From Tribonema minus (lineage: Eukaryota > Sar > Xanthophyceae > Tribonematales > Tribonemataceae): a stretch of DNA of 64,000 nucleotides. The stretch spans positions 930,001 through 994,000 of the forward strand of contig JAFCMP010000536.1 in the NCBI GenBank assembly GCA_017506865.1, in the 5' to 3' direction. The position numbers and the translations under genes are program-made. Of this stretch, positions 1-13,143 are shown piece after piece; within the stretch, counting starts at the first letter, position 1; every line of letters begins with the position of its first letter. The notes beneath the pieces are model-generated. The model was not told where the DNA came from. It worked only from the letters and a program-made list of their open reading frames with translations, and searched no databases.

Positions 1-1479
1 GTGGCGATGGCGGCGGTCAGCGATGCGGCGGCGACGCCCGGTCGCAGCGCACCGCCGAGCGACGCGCGCTTCGCGTGCGTCGCTGCTGCCGCGGACGCCG
101 CGCCCGTCGCGCCGGGCCTCGTCACCTTGCCCGCGGCCGCCGCTGCCGCCGGTCGGACCGCCTCGGTGTGCAGCGCCGCCGCCGCCGCCGAGCCGCTGAT
201 GCTCGCGCGTGACAGCTTGCTGCGCGCTGCTGCCGCTGCTGCTGCCGGCGGCGGCTTGCTCGTCTCGCCGCCGCCGCCGCCGCCGTCGCCGCCTCCCGCC
301 TTGGCGCTGCGCGAGGGCGCCTGCATGCGCGACGCGGACGGCGCCGCGCGCGGCCGCAGCCGCGACGCAGTTGAACTTGAAGTTGTGGAGCGCGAGCGCG
401 CCGCCGCCTCGTCCCCGCCGTCGTCCTCACCGCCCACCTCCGACCCCCCAAACGTGCTCCTGTTGTCATCATCGGGGGGGGTGTCGCCGGTGCCGCCGCC
501 GCCGCTGGCGGCAGCAGCGGCGGCGGCGGCAGCTGTGGCGGCACTAGCCGCAGCGTTGGAGCCACGCTGGCTGAGCGACGATCTAGCGCTGCTGCTGTGC
601 GAGGCGCCCTCGACCTTGATCTGCGCGCGCTTCACGAAGAGGCCGTGGTTGGGCGGGCAGTTGAAGTAGGGGATGAGGTTGACGGTCCCGTCGTTCCTGC
701 CGTCGGGCGCGTCCAGGTGGACGCCGATCCACTCGCCATCCGCGAAGCTGCAGGGGAGGGGGGGGGGGGGGGGAAGGGGGCGCGTGGCGCGTGACTTGAC
801 GCGCAGAGAGCAGAGACTGCTGAGAGGAGTGAGCTGGTATGTACGGTGGTCTCACTTCCTGGAGGTGCCGCCGCAGCAGCAGTGCGGGCCCATGTGCATG
901 TTGCAGGCACAAGTCTCTATGTCAAGCGTTGAGCAGCAGCGGCATGAATGACCACGACGAACTGTATGTGGACTGCAAATCTTCTCCGGCTTGAGCAGTT
1001 GTTGGCAGTACCTGAGTCCTGACGGCTGAGAATTGAGCCCACACACGCAGCCTGATTCAGCGCAATTCATGTGCATTCGGCAAGAAGCTAAGCTCAAATC
1101 GAGTTTTCCAGATCTGCCCACCTTGAGATCTCTTCTCAACGGCTCAGCCACAGCAGTTTGCCCAGCTGTCCTCCGTTGGGACAGTACAGTAATATCCGAA
1201 GATGTGCAATGGGTGTGCAACCCTAGGCGCAGTGCCTGCATTTGTACTTGCATGTTACATGACACTTGACATGAGCTTATAGAAAGCATCAAAGCCTCTT
1301 GACTGAATGCTGGAAGCACCTGACTACAGCGGTTATTCTCACCTGGTTGGACCTATAAACTTGATCTCGCCAGGCCTATTGGCAACTACAACTCTGGTCC
1401 CCACATCTATCGGCGCGCTGGCAGCGGCGCTGGGCAGTCCAACTCCAATTCTGCTGCTGCGCCGCACGTGGTCCGCCAT
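1..1479 (-). CDS. CAP-Gly domain microtubule-binding protein (5' part, runs off window)
   Basis: Read on the minus strand, exon 1 is 1479-1343 (ATG at 1479) and exon 2 starts at 747 and stays open to the window edge. The donor is AG|GTGAGA and the acceptor CTGCAG|C, and the phases agree (AG+C = Ser). Joined, residues about 26-95 form a CAP-Gly domain: DVGTRVVVANRPGEIKFIG, then FADGEWIGVHLDAP, the signature GRNDGTV (family GKNDG), YFNCPPNHGLFV and KRAQIKVEG. CAP-Gly domains bind the EEY/F tails of tubulin and EB proteins. The N-terminal position followed by a basic Ser/Ala/Pro-rich linker resembles dynactin p150 or CLIP-type +TIPs, but the C-terminal part lies outside the window, so the subfamily is open. 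Intron 748-1342 has a C-tract (minus strand) before its acceptor. The gene is divergent from HYDIN. Confidence 0.88.
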
Positions 1480-1652
1480 CCCGCTCGCCGGACCCCCTGC
1501 GCCTTGCTCGACTTCTAGTTTTTTCAGTCTTCTTCTTCTTCTTCAAGTTGGAGGGTCATCTCATCCGTTGGCGAAACGGATCAAATTGGTGAACACCAAC
1601 ACACACAGGAACATGGTGACGAAAAGATAGGCTTGAAGCCTCGGCGCCAACC
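1480..1652. promoter_or_regulatory. Shared 5' region between CAP-Gly and HYDIN genes
   Basis: Only 173 bp separate the minus-strand ATG (1479) and the plus-strand ATG (1653). The stretch has a TTCTTCTTCTTC pyrimidine run near 1527-1540 and no recognisable TATA box. Both products act on microtubules or axonemes, so a common bidirectional promoter is likely; this is inference from spacing. Confidence 0.5.
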
Positions 1653-3546
1653 ATGGCCAGCAATCAATTGCATGACGCTGTGAGCGTGGCTTTGAGCCCC
1701 ACCCGACAGTCGCCAACACGAAGATCGAAGGGCTTGCCGTCTGTCAAGTACTTCAAGCCCAGCAGCAAGCGGCGCGCCCTGTTGGAGAGCCAGGCCGCTG
1801 CCTACAGATACAGGCCCTCGGCTCTGGTACTTGATGTCACTGTCGGCAAGACCAGCAGCAGCGATCCGCATGACAAACTCGACACAACACCTCGAATCGT
1901 GGAGTTGCTCGACGTCGCTGCGAGCTCTGTCGTAGTCAAGTCAGCGGTGCCACTGAGCGAGCCCCTGTTTCGACCGTACCCCAGCACCATCACCTTCGAG
2001 GGGTACGATGCCTTCAACGAAGTGGAGCAGGTGCTCTACCTGCGCAACAACGACTCCGTCAACAGGCGCGTCAAGGTCCTGGCGGTGGAATCGCCGTACT
2101 TCACGGTGTCCGGGCCTCGCCGCCCCGGCACCCTCACCCAGCTCTCGCAGAGCAAGATCGCACCGGGGATGGAGGTCTGCTTCGTCGTGACCTTCAGGCC
2201 GCAGGAGATAGAGCCCTACGCGGCGGAGCTGGTGGTGGCCACGGAGCGGGAGAAGTTCATAGTGCCGGTGCGCGCGACGGGGCGGAGCGCCGCGCTGGAC
2301 CTGCCCGACCGCATCGCCTTCTCCGCGCAGCCCGTGAAGGCGACGCGCTCCAAGACGCTCATCTGCAGGAACGTGGGCGCCTGCGAGGCGGCGGTGACGC
2401 TCCTATGCACGACGACGCCGCCGGCGGACGGCGACGCCACGGCGGCGGCGCAGCAGCACCAGCAGCTGCTCGGCGCCGGCGGCTGGGACGACGGTGGCGC
2501 CGCCGAGGCCGAGGCCGCGTTCAGCGTGTACCCGTCGGAGCTCGTGCTGCCCGCGGGCGAGAGCACGACGGTGGAGGTGTCGTTCCGCGGCGCGTGCGCG
2601 CGCGCGTACGGCGGCGAGCTGATCGCCGCCTACGCCGACGGCAGCCGCACGCACACGGCGCTGGCCGGCGCCGCGCGCTGCGCCGACGTCCACCTCTCCG
2701 CGCCCGACCTCGCGCTGGAGCCCACGTACATCTCGCTGTGCTCGCAGCGCAAATTCAAGGTCGTGAACCGCGGCGACGAGCCGGCGCGCTTCGAGTGGTG
2801 CGCGTTCGCCGACGCGGCGGAGGAGGCGGCGGAGCGCGCGCGCCTGCGCGCGGAGCTGCGCCGCATGCAGGCCGCGGAGGAGGCCGTGCTGCTGCGGCAG
2901 CACAACTCGGCGGCGGCGGCAGCGGCGGCGGCGGCGGGCGGTGGAGGCAGCGGCGCGGACGCGGCGGCTGCAGCAGCGGCGGTGCTGGAGTTGGCGACGC
3001 AGGAGGCGGGCGGCGCTGAGCAGGAGCTGCAGGTGGCGCCGTCACACGGGGTTTCAGCGCTCAGGCCCAGTGGCACTAGTGCCCGTCGCCGCAGCGGCGC
3101 TGCCGCCATGTCTGATGACGATAATGGCGGCGGCGGCAGCGGCGGCAGCAGACGCGGCAGCAGCAGCGACGCAGCGCTCGAAAGGCGTGCCAGCGGCGGC
3201 GCGGCGCTGCACAGGCGCGACAGCAGCAGCAGCGGCGACGGCGGCGGCGGCGGCGGTGCCAACGGCGGCAACGACGACGACACCAGCAGCGCGTACGGCG
3301 ACGAGGCGGAATGGGAGGGGGCAGTGCTGCGCGGCGGCGGCAGCGCGCCGCCGTCGCCGGAGCTCAAGGCGGCGCTCGCGGCAGTGCGGCGCAAGTACCG
3401 CCACCTGCGGCGCGCGGTCGACGAGGACGCCATGCTGTTTGCGGACGACGCCTTCGAGCTGCGGCCGCTGCGCGGCGAGGTCTGGGCGAACGCGGAGACG
3501 GAGGTCACGGTGCTGTTCCGGCCGGGCGTCGCGATGGACTACTCAG
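1653..3546 (+). CDS. HYDIN: HYDIN exon 1 (residues 1-631)
   Basis: Carries the conserved N-terminal block: FNEVEQVLYLRNND, SKIAPGMEV, ATEREKFIVPVRATG, LDLPDRIAFS and LEPTYISLCSQRKFKV, all close to animal HYDIN. An insert rich in Ala, Gly, Ser and Asp (about residues 425-570) precedes a return to ASH sequence (EVTVLFRPGVAMDYS). The donor is CAG|GTGTGT, phase 1. Confidence 0.95.
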
Positions 3547-4548
3547 GTGTGTCAACTTTAATATGAGGTTGTTGAGGCGCGCGGTGCCGCCGTCCTCATG
3601 CTCGGGGTCGGCGGCCGTGACTGGCGAGGCGAAGGCGGCGCTGTTCAGGGTTGAGGTTGAAGGTAGGTTTAGGGGTTAGGGTTAGAATTAGAGTCTGCAG
3701 GAGGTGCACAGGGCCTGCGGCTGCTGCATGGGAGGCCGCATTGCTGTTGGTTGTGCTCAGCGTGGCTGAGCGGACTTTGCATGGCGCCAGTTTGTGGCAC
3801 ATGACAGTGCGCCCCCTGTACCATCGTGTTGACCATTGGGGAGTTTTTGCACCCCAAGGCGCCACCAGCCTACGTAAGCGCACCAAGCGCACAAAGTGCG
3901 GTTCCTCAAAAGAAAGGACTGGCTCGTTGTGTGCCCATGTACCCATTTGCCCTGGCCATGTGGATGCAGCGGCAGCCTACGTAAGCGCGCTGAGCGCTCT
4001 AGAGGGCTGACTCATTGTGCCCCTATACCTACCTGCCCTGGCCACATTCATCTCAAGAGGTCTGACTCACTGTGCTCATATACATACCTGCTCAGGCGTC
4101 AGTTTGTGCCAAAGGCATCTTCAAACCCACTGCCATCGTGTTAACCACGGGGGGCTTCTTGCTCCCCAACGCACCGTCAGCCAATGCAAGCACGCCAAAT
4201 ACCTTTCAGAACGGGCTGACTAATTGTCCCCATATACCTGCCTGCCTTGGGTTACAACGTATGCAGCGTGCGCGTACCTGGAGGTCGTCGGGCGCGAGGA
4301 ACGCGCCCCCATCTGGCTCAGCGGCGCGGGCATCGGCCCGCGCATCGAGCTCAGCTACGCGCAGCTCGACATGGGCGACATCTTTCTAGGACTCAGCCGC
4401 GCCTACGACCTCACCATCGTCAACAAGGGCGACATCCCCGCGGACTGGGCGCTGCGGCCGGCGCGCAGCGGCAGCAGCGGCGGCGAAACCGCCAAAACTG
4501 CCGACGGCGGCGAGATGGACGGCGAGATGGACGACGAGTCGTGTGCGC

Positions 4549-4618
<70 letters not shown>

Positions 4619-4753
4619 GTTCGCGGCCATGTTCGCGTTCGAGCCGACGCGCGGCGCGCTCGCGGCGGGCGACAGCGTCACGGTGCGCGTGCGCTTCATG
4701 GGCGCGGCGCTCGGCGCGTTCTGCGAGACGGTCGCGGTCGCGCTGCGCAGCGG

Positions 4754-4784
<31 letters not shown>

Positions 4785-7700
4785 GGCGGTGCCGCGGCGG
4801 CGGCGTGCGCGTTCCGCGGTCGCGTCGTCGGCCCGACCTTTGCGCTCGACGCGCGCGAGCTCGACTTCGGCGCAGTGAGCTTTGGTGTCGCGTGCGCGCG
4901 CTCCGCGACGCTGCGCAACACGTCGGAGATCGCCATGGCGTGGCGCGCGCGCGTGCCGCAGGACGGCGCCGCCGGGGGGGGGCGGCGCGCGGAGTTCGCG
5001 GTCGCGCCGGCGGCGGGGACGCTGGCGCCAAGGGACAGTGTTGAAGTTACAGTAGAACTTACCGCGCGCACGCTCAAGGCGTACAGCGCGTACTGCCTCG
5101 CGATCGACGTGGAGGGCGTGGGGGAGGCGCTGCTGGCGGTGCCGATACGCGCCGTGAGCGCGGCGCCGGCGCTGCGGCTGCGCGCCAAGGCGGTGGACTT
5201 TGGCGCGTGCTTCCTGCGCTACCAGGAGCCGCAGGCGCTCGTGATAGAGAACACGTCGCCGGAGCTGACGGGCACATTCAGGTGCGCTCTCGGCTCGGCG
5301 AACTCAGACTTGCGGCGATAGCTTGAAGTGAGTGCGTGTATGGGGGTGTACGCGCAGGCTCGCAGCGTGTTTCCGTTCAGGTGAGCTGTGGTGGACCTGG
5401 GCGTGCACCGATGGCTTGAAACGAGTGCATATTCGAAGCAGATGTGTGGGAAGGCGCGCAACATATTACCGCTCTGGCGGCAACGTTGCGTCAACGCTTG
5501 GAGGCAGTGACTGCGGGCCAGCGCCATCAGTGCTCGGCGGTAGCGCCTGATGGGATTGGCACAACATGGGTGGTGATTGGAACCACATGCAAACTCGGGC
5601 GGCCAAACGAATCTTTTGAAACAGTACAACAACACCAAAGCAGCATGCACGATGCACGCCATTGGAGGTTTGCGCGCTACTGCGCTGCCGCAGTTTTGAC
5701 GCTATCGCCACACGCGGCAGACGCTAGACGGTACGCTCAGCAGTGCCGGGAGCTGCAGCAGCGCTCGACCCGATCGTGCAGCTCACCGGCCGCCTCACAG
5801 CAGCGCTCCCGCCACAACAGCGGCACTTTGCATGTGCAGGTATCAAACCACCGCGTAGCATGTCTCTACACATGCGACGCACGGTCACGACCTCACTGAC
5901 GCATCAACGCGCTCAACCTGCCAACCCTATGCTCAGGGTTTGCCCCCAGGAGACGAGCTGCCTCGGTTCGGCACTCGTGCAGGCCACCCCGGAGGAGGGG
6001 ACGGTGCCCCCCGGGGGGAGCACTGAGGTCACCGTCTGGGTGACGTGCCAGCGCCTGGGTCAGGTGAGCAGCCAAACATGACTGCGGTTGATGAATGAGT
6101 GAAATGAATTAATCGTAAATGGAAAAGGGGTGAGCACTGAGGTCACCGTCTGGGTTACGTGCCAGCGCCTGGGTCAGGTGAGCAGTCTTGGCATGACTGC
6201 AATAAATGAAAGAGTGAAATCAATGAATGAGAATGGGGGTGAGCACTGAGGTCATCCCCACATGGGTGACGTGCTAGCGCCTGGGACGGCGGGCATCTTT
6301 GACATGACTGCAATGGATGAGCAGCTGGGCCCGTCCTGGCACGTACTCTGCACTTCACCTTCTGCCTGTCCTGCGCGCCACACCCACGGCGGCCTGCAAC
6401 CCGCTGAGCCCTGACTCTCTGCTTCCCCTACACTTCAACTTCAACTCCCGCCTCCCCCCTCCCCCCCCCCCCCCCCCCCCCCCCCGCGCCGCAGTTCCGC
6501 CTGCCCATGATGATCTCCGTCGACGGCAGCGTCGAGCCGCCGCTGCAGGCCACGCTGAGCATCACCGGCGTAGGCCCGAACGTCGTCCCCGACCAGGACG
6601 CGCTCGCGTGGGGCGCCACTCCCTGCCTCATCGACGCGCCGCGCGCGGTGACGCTCCTCAACGACTCCAAGATCCCCGCGCCGTTCCGCACGTTCATCCG
6701 CGGCGCGCGCTCGCGCTTCCGCGTGGACGTGCGCGAGGGCGTCCTCGCGCCGCGCGCGTCGGTTACGCTGTGCGTAACCGCGTGCCTCGACGAAGCGTGC
6801 GCGCACGCGGACGAGCTCCACGTCATCGTCGCGGAGGGCGACGCGCGCCGCGTCGCGCTGACCGCGCGCGGCGTCGGCGCGACCGTCTGGTGCGACGACG
6901 ACCTGAGCGTCGTGGACTTTGGCACCGTCTTCACCGCCGGCGCCGGCTGCGCGCGCCGCGTCACCGTAGAGAACAAGGGCCGCCGCCAGCAGTCGCTGCG
7001 CTGGGTCAACGAGACGGCCGAGGCGGCGGCGCTCGCCGCCGCCAAGACCAAGACGTCGCGCCGCGGCGGCGGCGGCGGCGGCGCCAAGCCCGCCGCTGCT
7101 GCAGGCGGCGGCGCCGTTGGCTCCGCAGCAGCGCCGCCGCCGCCGCCGCCGCTGCCGACGTCCGCGCGGACGGCGCTCGCGAATCTCGAGACGCGCCCCG
7201 TGCCGTCCACGTTCACGGTGTCGCCCGCGGAGATCGAGCTGCGGCCGCGCACGGCGGTGACGTTCACGTTCCGCGGCAGCAGCGCGGCGTGCGGCGCCGC
7301 GGAGGAGACGCTCGTGTGCCAGGCGCTGGCGGCAGGCGTCGCGACGGGCGCGCCGTCGGCGGCGGCGGCGGCAGCGGGCGGCGGCGGCGGCAAGGACAAG
7401 GCGCCGCGCGACGTCTTCCGCACGCGCGTGCGCGCGCAGTTCGTGACGCCGCTGCTGCAATTCTCGGCGCCGGCGTTGCGCTTCGCGTACACGCACGCGC
7501 CGCCGCTGCCGCCGGGCGCCGCCGCCGGGTCGAGCGCTGTGGCGGCGGCGGCGGCGGCGTGCCAGGCGCAGCCGTTGACGCTCACCAACGCGGGGCCGCT
7601 GCCGCTGGAGGTGACGCTCCGCACAAGCGCGCCGTTCTCGGTCGACACGTGGGAGCACAGCCTCGCGCCAGGCGCGGCGACGGCGGTGAGCGTGCTCTTC

Positions 7701-10700
7701 GACGCGGGCTACCGCGGCGACCGCGTCGCGCACGCCGCGGAGGGCGCGCTGACGGCGGCGTACGCGGGCCACCCGCAGCGCGATGCCATCCCCCTTGTGG
7801 GGGACATTGCGTACCCGAACCTCGCGCTCTCCGCGCGGCGCGTCGCCTTCGGCTGCGTGCTCAACGACACCACGGCAACGCGCGCCGTGCGCGTGACCAA
7901 CTGCACGCGCGTGCCCGCGGCGTTCCGCTGGACGTTCGCGGACGCCGCGCTGCCTCCGGGCGGCGGCAGCGGCGGCGCGCTCGGCGGCAGCAGCAGCGGC
8001 GCCGCTCTCGGCGGCGCGCAGCAGCAGCCGGGGGGGACGGCGCGGCGGCACGGGGGGGGGCACGCCCCCGCGATCCCCCTGAACCAGGCGTTCGACATCA
8101 TGCCGATACGCTCCGTGCTCGCGCCGGGGGAGAGCGAGGACGTGGAGTTTGTGTTCTACGGCCACGCGAACGCCAGGGTCGCGGGGAAGTGCGTGTGCGA
8201 GGTCGAAGGTGAGCTTAACAATAGAACTGACGCGCGTGTTGTACACGGGGGGGCAGGGCGAAACCCTAACCCTGACCCCAATTCTGAGTGCATGCATCAG
8301 GACGCGTGTGCCTTGGGTTTACGTTGCCCGTGCAGTATATGTGAAGTACTCAACGTACTCTTCTACCATACAGTGTTGTCGCCCCTCGAGCAAAAATACA
8401 TGCAGTATATGAGGTCGAAGCTGGGTCGACGCCGCGCCTGCAGTGAGGTGTTTGAAGTGCGCGGCGCAGTCATTGAAGTTGGTGTTCGTGCGGGGGCGAT
8501 GAGCTTTGCCGGCAGGTCTGGGTTGCAAAGCATCAAGCACTGCAAGAGGCCTCATGGGCCACAAGTACAAGGGTTGTAGAGTACACCAGCGCTCAGAACC
8601 TCAGTGCTCAGCACATTAGCCGCCGTACGCACGCTCCCAAGCACCCCAGCCGCAGCACACCCCCTCACTACATGCCATCGTTCCCTGCACGCACCTGTCT
8701 CCTTCCCTCTCAGGCGGCCCCGAGTACGAGGTCGAGCTGAGCGGCGAGGCCGCCAACGTGGGGTTCCGCCTCGACAAGGGCGCCATCGACTTCGGTCGCG
8801 TGCTGTACAGCGCGAGCGAGACGCGCGAGCTCACCATCATCAACACCGGCAGGGTGCCGCTGCCGTTCAGGTGAGGCGTCCGCGACTGCGCGCGGCGCGC
8901 GCGCACACGTGCAAACTTTAAGCGACTTGCCGCCTCCGCGGGTGCAGTTGTCCTCGGCCCTGCTGCTGCGCAGGTGCTGCGCAGGAGCGAGCGGGCCGCA
9001 ATCGGCAGTCATATTTCTTAAATATGTGGAGTGCACGCGTATTTTTTCTTGCAAGGGCATTGCTCAATTGATGGACGCTGTGCCAAGTGGCCGTGCCAGG
9101 CGGGACCCAGTTGTAGTCAAAGGCTTCAGGCGGCGCAGTTGCATGTGTATCTTTGCGCAGTTGAGGTATGGGGCAGTTCCCATGGAGTTATCACATGCGT
9201 CGCCGACAGCCGCACAGCAAGATGAGCTACTTGGGGAGTATTTCTCAAGATTTTCAAACACGCCAATGCACACCCCTGCCAGCGCTCCCCTGCTCCATCA
9301 GCACCAAATGCACCATTGCCAAGGGGTCCCGGGCAACACTGCCCCCCCCCCCCCACCCCCCCCTAATCCCCACCAACATCATACCCACCTACCCCCCCAA
9401 CCCCCCTGCAGGGTCGTGCTGGACGGCCTGTCGCGCGCCGGCGTCATCTCCGTCGCCCCCGCCGCCGGCATCGTGCCCGCCGCCGCCAGCGACAAGGACC
9501 TCCTGCGCCACCTGTCCGGCTCCGCAGGCGCGCTGCCCGCCGCCGCCGCTGCCGCAGCGCCCGTCGGCGTGCAGGCCGCCGCCAATGAGGTCAAAATTCA
9601 GGTGCGGCTGCACCCGGGCCTGCCCGTCGCGGTCCTCGAGACGCTCGTCATCGAGGCCGGGCACTTTGAGCCCGTCGGCGTGCATGTGACCGGCCAGGGT
9701 GTGTACGCGTGCGTCGCCGTGTCGCTGCCGCGCCTGGAGGACGCGGCGGCGGCGGCGGCGGCGGCGCAGTGTACTTCAACCCCAACTTCAAGTTCAAGTT
9801 CATTTCAAACTTCAACTTCAGTGGTGCGCGGCCCCACTGCCGCCGCCGCCTCCGTCAGCAGCCTCTGCGCTGGGGAGATGACTTCAGCAGCAGGGGGGAC
9901 GGGGTCGTGGCTCGAGCTGCTCGGCTGCGCGCGGCTGTCACTGCTGGAGGCGCGCTCTGAGGCGCGAGCCGGCGCGGACGCGGCGCGCAACGCAGCGCTG
10001 CCGCCGCCGCCGTCCTGCGCGACGACGATTGGCGTGCTGCCGGGCGCAGGCATGGGCACCGCGCGCAGCGCCAGCGGCGGCCTGTCGCACCGCAGCATGA
10101 ACTCCACGGGCAGCGGGAGCCTGTCCAAGGCGAAGTTTGCCAAGCTGCTCAAGTCGGGCGGCGGCGTGGCGGCGGCAGCGGCGCCATCGCGGCTGCCGTC
10201 CACGCAGGCGGCGGAGGCCGCGGCGGCGGCGGCGGCGGCGCCGGGGAGCGCTGCCGCCGCGGGCGCCGAACGCGCGCCGCGCGGGCCGCTGACGCAGATG
10301 GAAGTTGAGGTTGAGGCCGCACGCCTCGCGTACGTCGCGCACCTCCAGCGCGAGCGCGAGAGGGAGGAGGAGGAGAGCGCCGCCGCGGCTGCGAACGCCG
10401 CCGCCGCCGCCGCTGGCAGTGCCGGCGCCGCGCCGCCGCCGCCGCTGTCGCGCATCGACTCGATGGGCGAGGAGACGGCGGACGGCGACGCCGCTGCTGC
10501 AGCGCTCAGCCCGAGGCTGAGCGGCGCCTCCAATGTGCCCATGTTGAAGCTGCCCGCCAGCGGCGCAGCGACGGGCACCGCGTCGTCGCCCAAGCTGCCA
10601 AAGTCATCCTCCGGCGGCACCGCAGCAGCGGCGGCGGCGCCGACGGCGGCAGCAGCGGCGGCGGAGCGCAAGGGCGCCACCGCGGCGCCGCATGGCTACG

Positions 10701-13111
10701 TGGCGGCGCGGCACGTCGCCGACTTCGGCCACGTCATCTGCGGCGCGACCAAGAAGCGCACGTTCCGCGTCGTCAACACGGGGCGCGCGGGCGCCGTGTC
10801 GTGGGCCTTCGACAAGGCGCTGCTCGCGGGCAGCGGCTTCGCGCTCGAGCCCGACCGCGTCGCGCGCCTCCCCGAGGGCGCCGCCGCGAGCGTCACGGCG
10901 ACGTTCCAGGCGCGCCGCGCCTTCGAGAACGGGCCGCGCGAGGTGGCGCTCCCGATCGCCGTGAAGAACGGCCCCGCGACGCTCCTCGTGCTGCGCGCAT
11001 GCGTCGCGGTGCCCGCCGTCGCCGTCTCCGCAGCGCTGCTGGAGTTCGGCGACGTCGTCGTCGGGCGCAGCTGCACGTCGTGCCTGCAGCTGCACAACCC
11101 GGGGCCCGTGCCCGCGGACTGGGAGCTCAAGGCGCCGCTGAACATCAGCGATGCGCGCGACGAGGCGCGCTTCGAGGTGGCGCCGCGCGGCGGGCGCCTC
11201 GCGCCGGGCGCGCGCGCGAACGTCGCCGTCGAGTTCGTGCCGCTCGAGGGGCAGGTATGTACGGCGCGTATAGCGTTCTTCGACGGCGCAGTAGATGCGC
11301 GGAGAGGAGGCAATGCACCGCGTCGGTAGGCCACGTCGCGAAGCGGGGGGGGGAGGTCTGATTGAATCGTCCGTAGACATGAGAGTGATGAGGTGCACTG
11401 CGCTGACGCACCCGCCGGGCGCGCGCGCGAACGTCGCCGTCGAGCTCGTGTCGCTCGAGGGGCAGGTACGTATGTATATGTGGTCGTCGCGTTCGACGGC
11501 GCGCTGCAGACGCCGCTTGCGGAGAAGGCACCACGTCGCGTCGGTAGGCAGAGCGGCGATCGCCAAGGGGCGCGTCGTGTCGGCGGAATGTGAGGGTGAT
11601 GAGGTGCGCTGCGCTGACAATGCACCTGCGAGACGCGCGCCACCGTCGCCTCCGCGTCCGTGCTGCTCGAGGGGCAGGTGTGCATCGTATGTAAAGTGTG
11701 CTGACGGAAGAAGGAGGGCCAGAGCGCGGACGGAAGCGCAGGTGGCCATCAGAGCGTGGCCCATGCCTGGACGGTCTGCGCAGTGGCTGCGCGAAAGCGC
11801 TTGCTACTGCCGTGTACCAGTCTTGCTCAGCCATCGCGTTCGGGCCGCTCGAGGGGCGAGTCTCGTGAACAGTTGTGATGGCCGCCTGCCGACCGTGTTC
11901 TTAGTCTGGGCGCACTCTCTGCGCGCAAGCGGCATGCGTGGCAAAGCTGCCGCACATTGCCAATATCAGCAAGACTTGTGTGACGTGCCTGCAGAGTCGC
12001 GGCTGGCGGCTGCGTGCTGCACTTGCGCTCATGCACGCAGCATTCTGCACTCATCTCCTCCAATCAGAGCTCACATATCTGGAGCAGTCGCCAGAGTGCC
12101 TCCAATGCGCACGTGCACCGCCTGTCACGCCGCGCTCGCCCCCCCCCCCTCTCACGCTCAACGCGCTCCCGCGCCGCCTCCGCTGCCGCCGCCACGCCCG
12201 CGCGCGCCCCGCAGGCGTACGCGACCAAGCTCCCGCTGCGCGTCGCCAACAGCGCCAAGACGCACATGATCTGCCTGCAGGGCGTCGGCGTGCACCCGCG
12301 CGTCGCCTTCGACCCGCCGCGCGCGCTGCTGGGGCCGGTGCTGCCGGGCGCCCCCTGGGCGCGCGCGATCGTCGCCATGCGCAACGACGGCGCCGTCCCC
12401 ATCGAGGTCTTCTCGCTGGACTTCGACGCGCAGTACGGCGCGGAGGAGCGCGCGCTCGCCGTGGCGCGCGGCTACGACGAGAGGGACGTCCTGCGCGTGC
12501 CGCCGCGGCAGCCGGGAGAGGGGCTGCACCCCTCCATTGCCGCCGCCGCCGCCGCCGCCGCGCCCGCTTCTCCTGCCGCCGCTGCCTCCCCCGCCGCAGC
12601 CGCTGCCGCTGCCGCCCCCACACCTGCTGCGCTGCCCGCAGCCGCCTCGAAGGCTCCGGCGGCTGCGACGGCGGTCGCGGCAGCAGCCTCCATCAATGCT
12701 GCCACCGCCGCCGCAGACGCCGCCGCTGCGCCGCCCGCTGCGCCAGTTGAACTCGAAGACGACGACTGCGCGTGGCTCGTCGCAGACCCGGCGGCGGCGG
12801 CGGCAGCGGCGGCGGCAGCGGCGGGCACCGACTGGGAGAGGACGGCCACCGCGCGGGAGGCGGGACTCGCGTACGACGTGGTCGTGACGGGCCCCGCGCT
12901 GAGCGGCCGCTCCACACTCGCCTACGCGCTTGCAAAGCACCACAAGCTCGTCGCCGCGACGCTCGACGACGTCGTCGCGCAGGCATCGGCGCTGCGCGCG
13001 CCGCTTGGCGCGCGCGTGCGCGCTGCGCTCCACCGCTTCACGCCGCGCGAGGCGGCAGCGTGGGCGGCGGCCGTCGCCGCAGCGGTAGCGGCGGCGGACG
13101 CCGAGCGGCAG

Positions 13112-13143
<32 letters not shown>

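Noticed and set aside
1-669. Long plus-strand ORF of 222 codons
   Set aside because: It is the shadow of the CAP-Gly exon on the other strand; low-complexity Ala/Pro with no domain, while the minus strand gives a clear CAP-Gly domain with matching splice sites.
4247-5044. Arg-rich ORFs in alternative frames of polyglycine and polyalanine runs
   Set aside because: Frame-shifted readings of GGC/GCG repeats; a frame shift across the run would be needed and the HYDIN frame is intact.
6441-8297. 618-codon minus-strand ORF opposite HYDIN exon 4
   Set aside because: Arg/Ala/Gly-rich mirror of GC-rich coding sequence; no domain, and the sense strand matches HYDIN throughout.
11295-12269. 324-codon plus ORF across HYDIN intron 6
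   Set aside because: It consists of the junction echoes and intron sequence; no homology, and the splice phases demand its removal.
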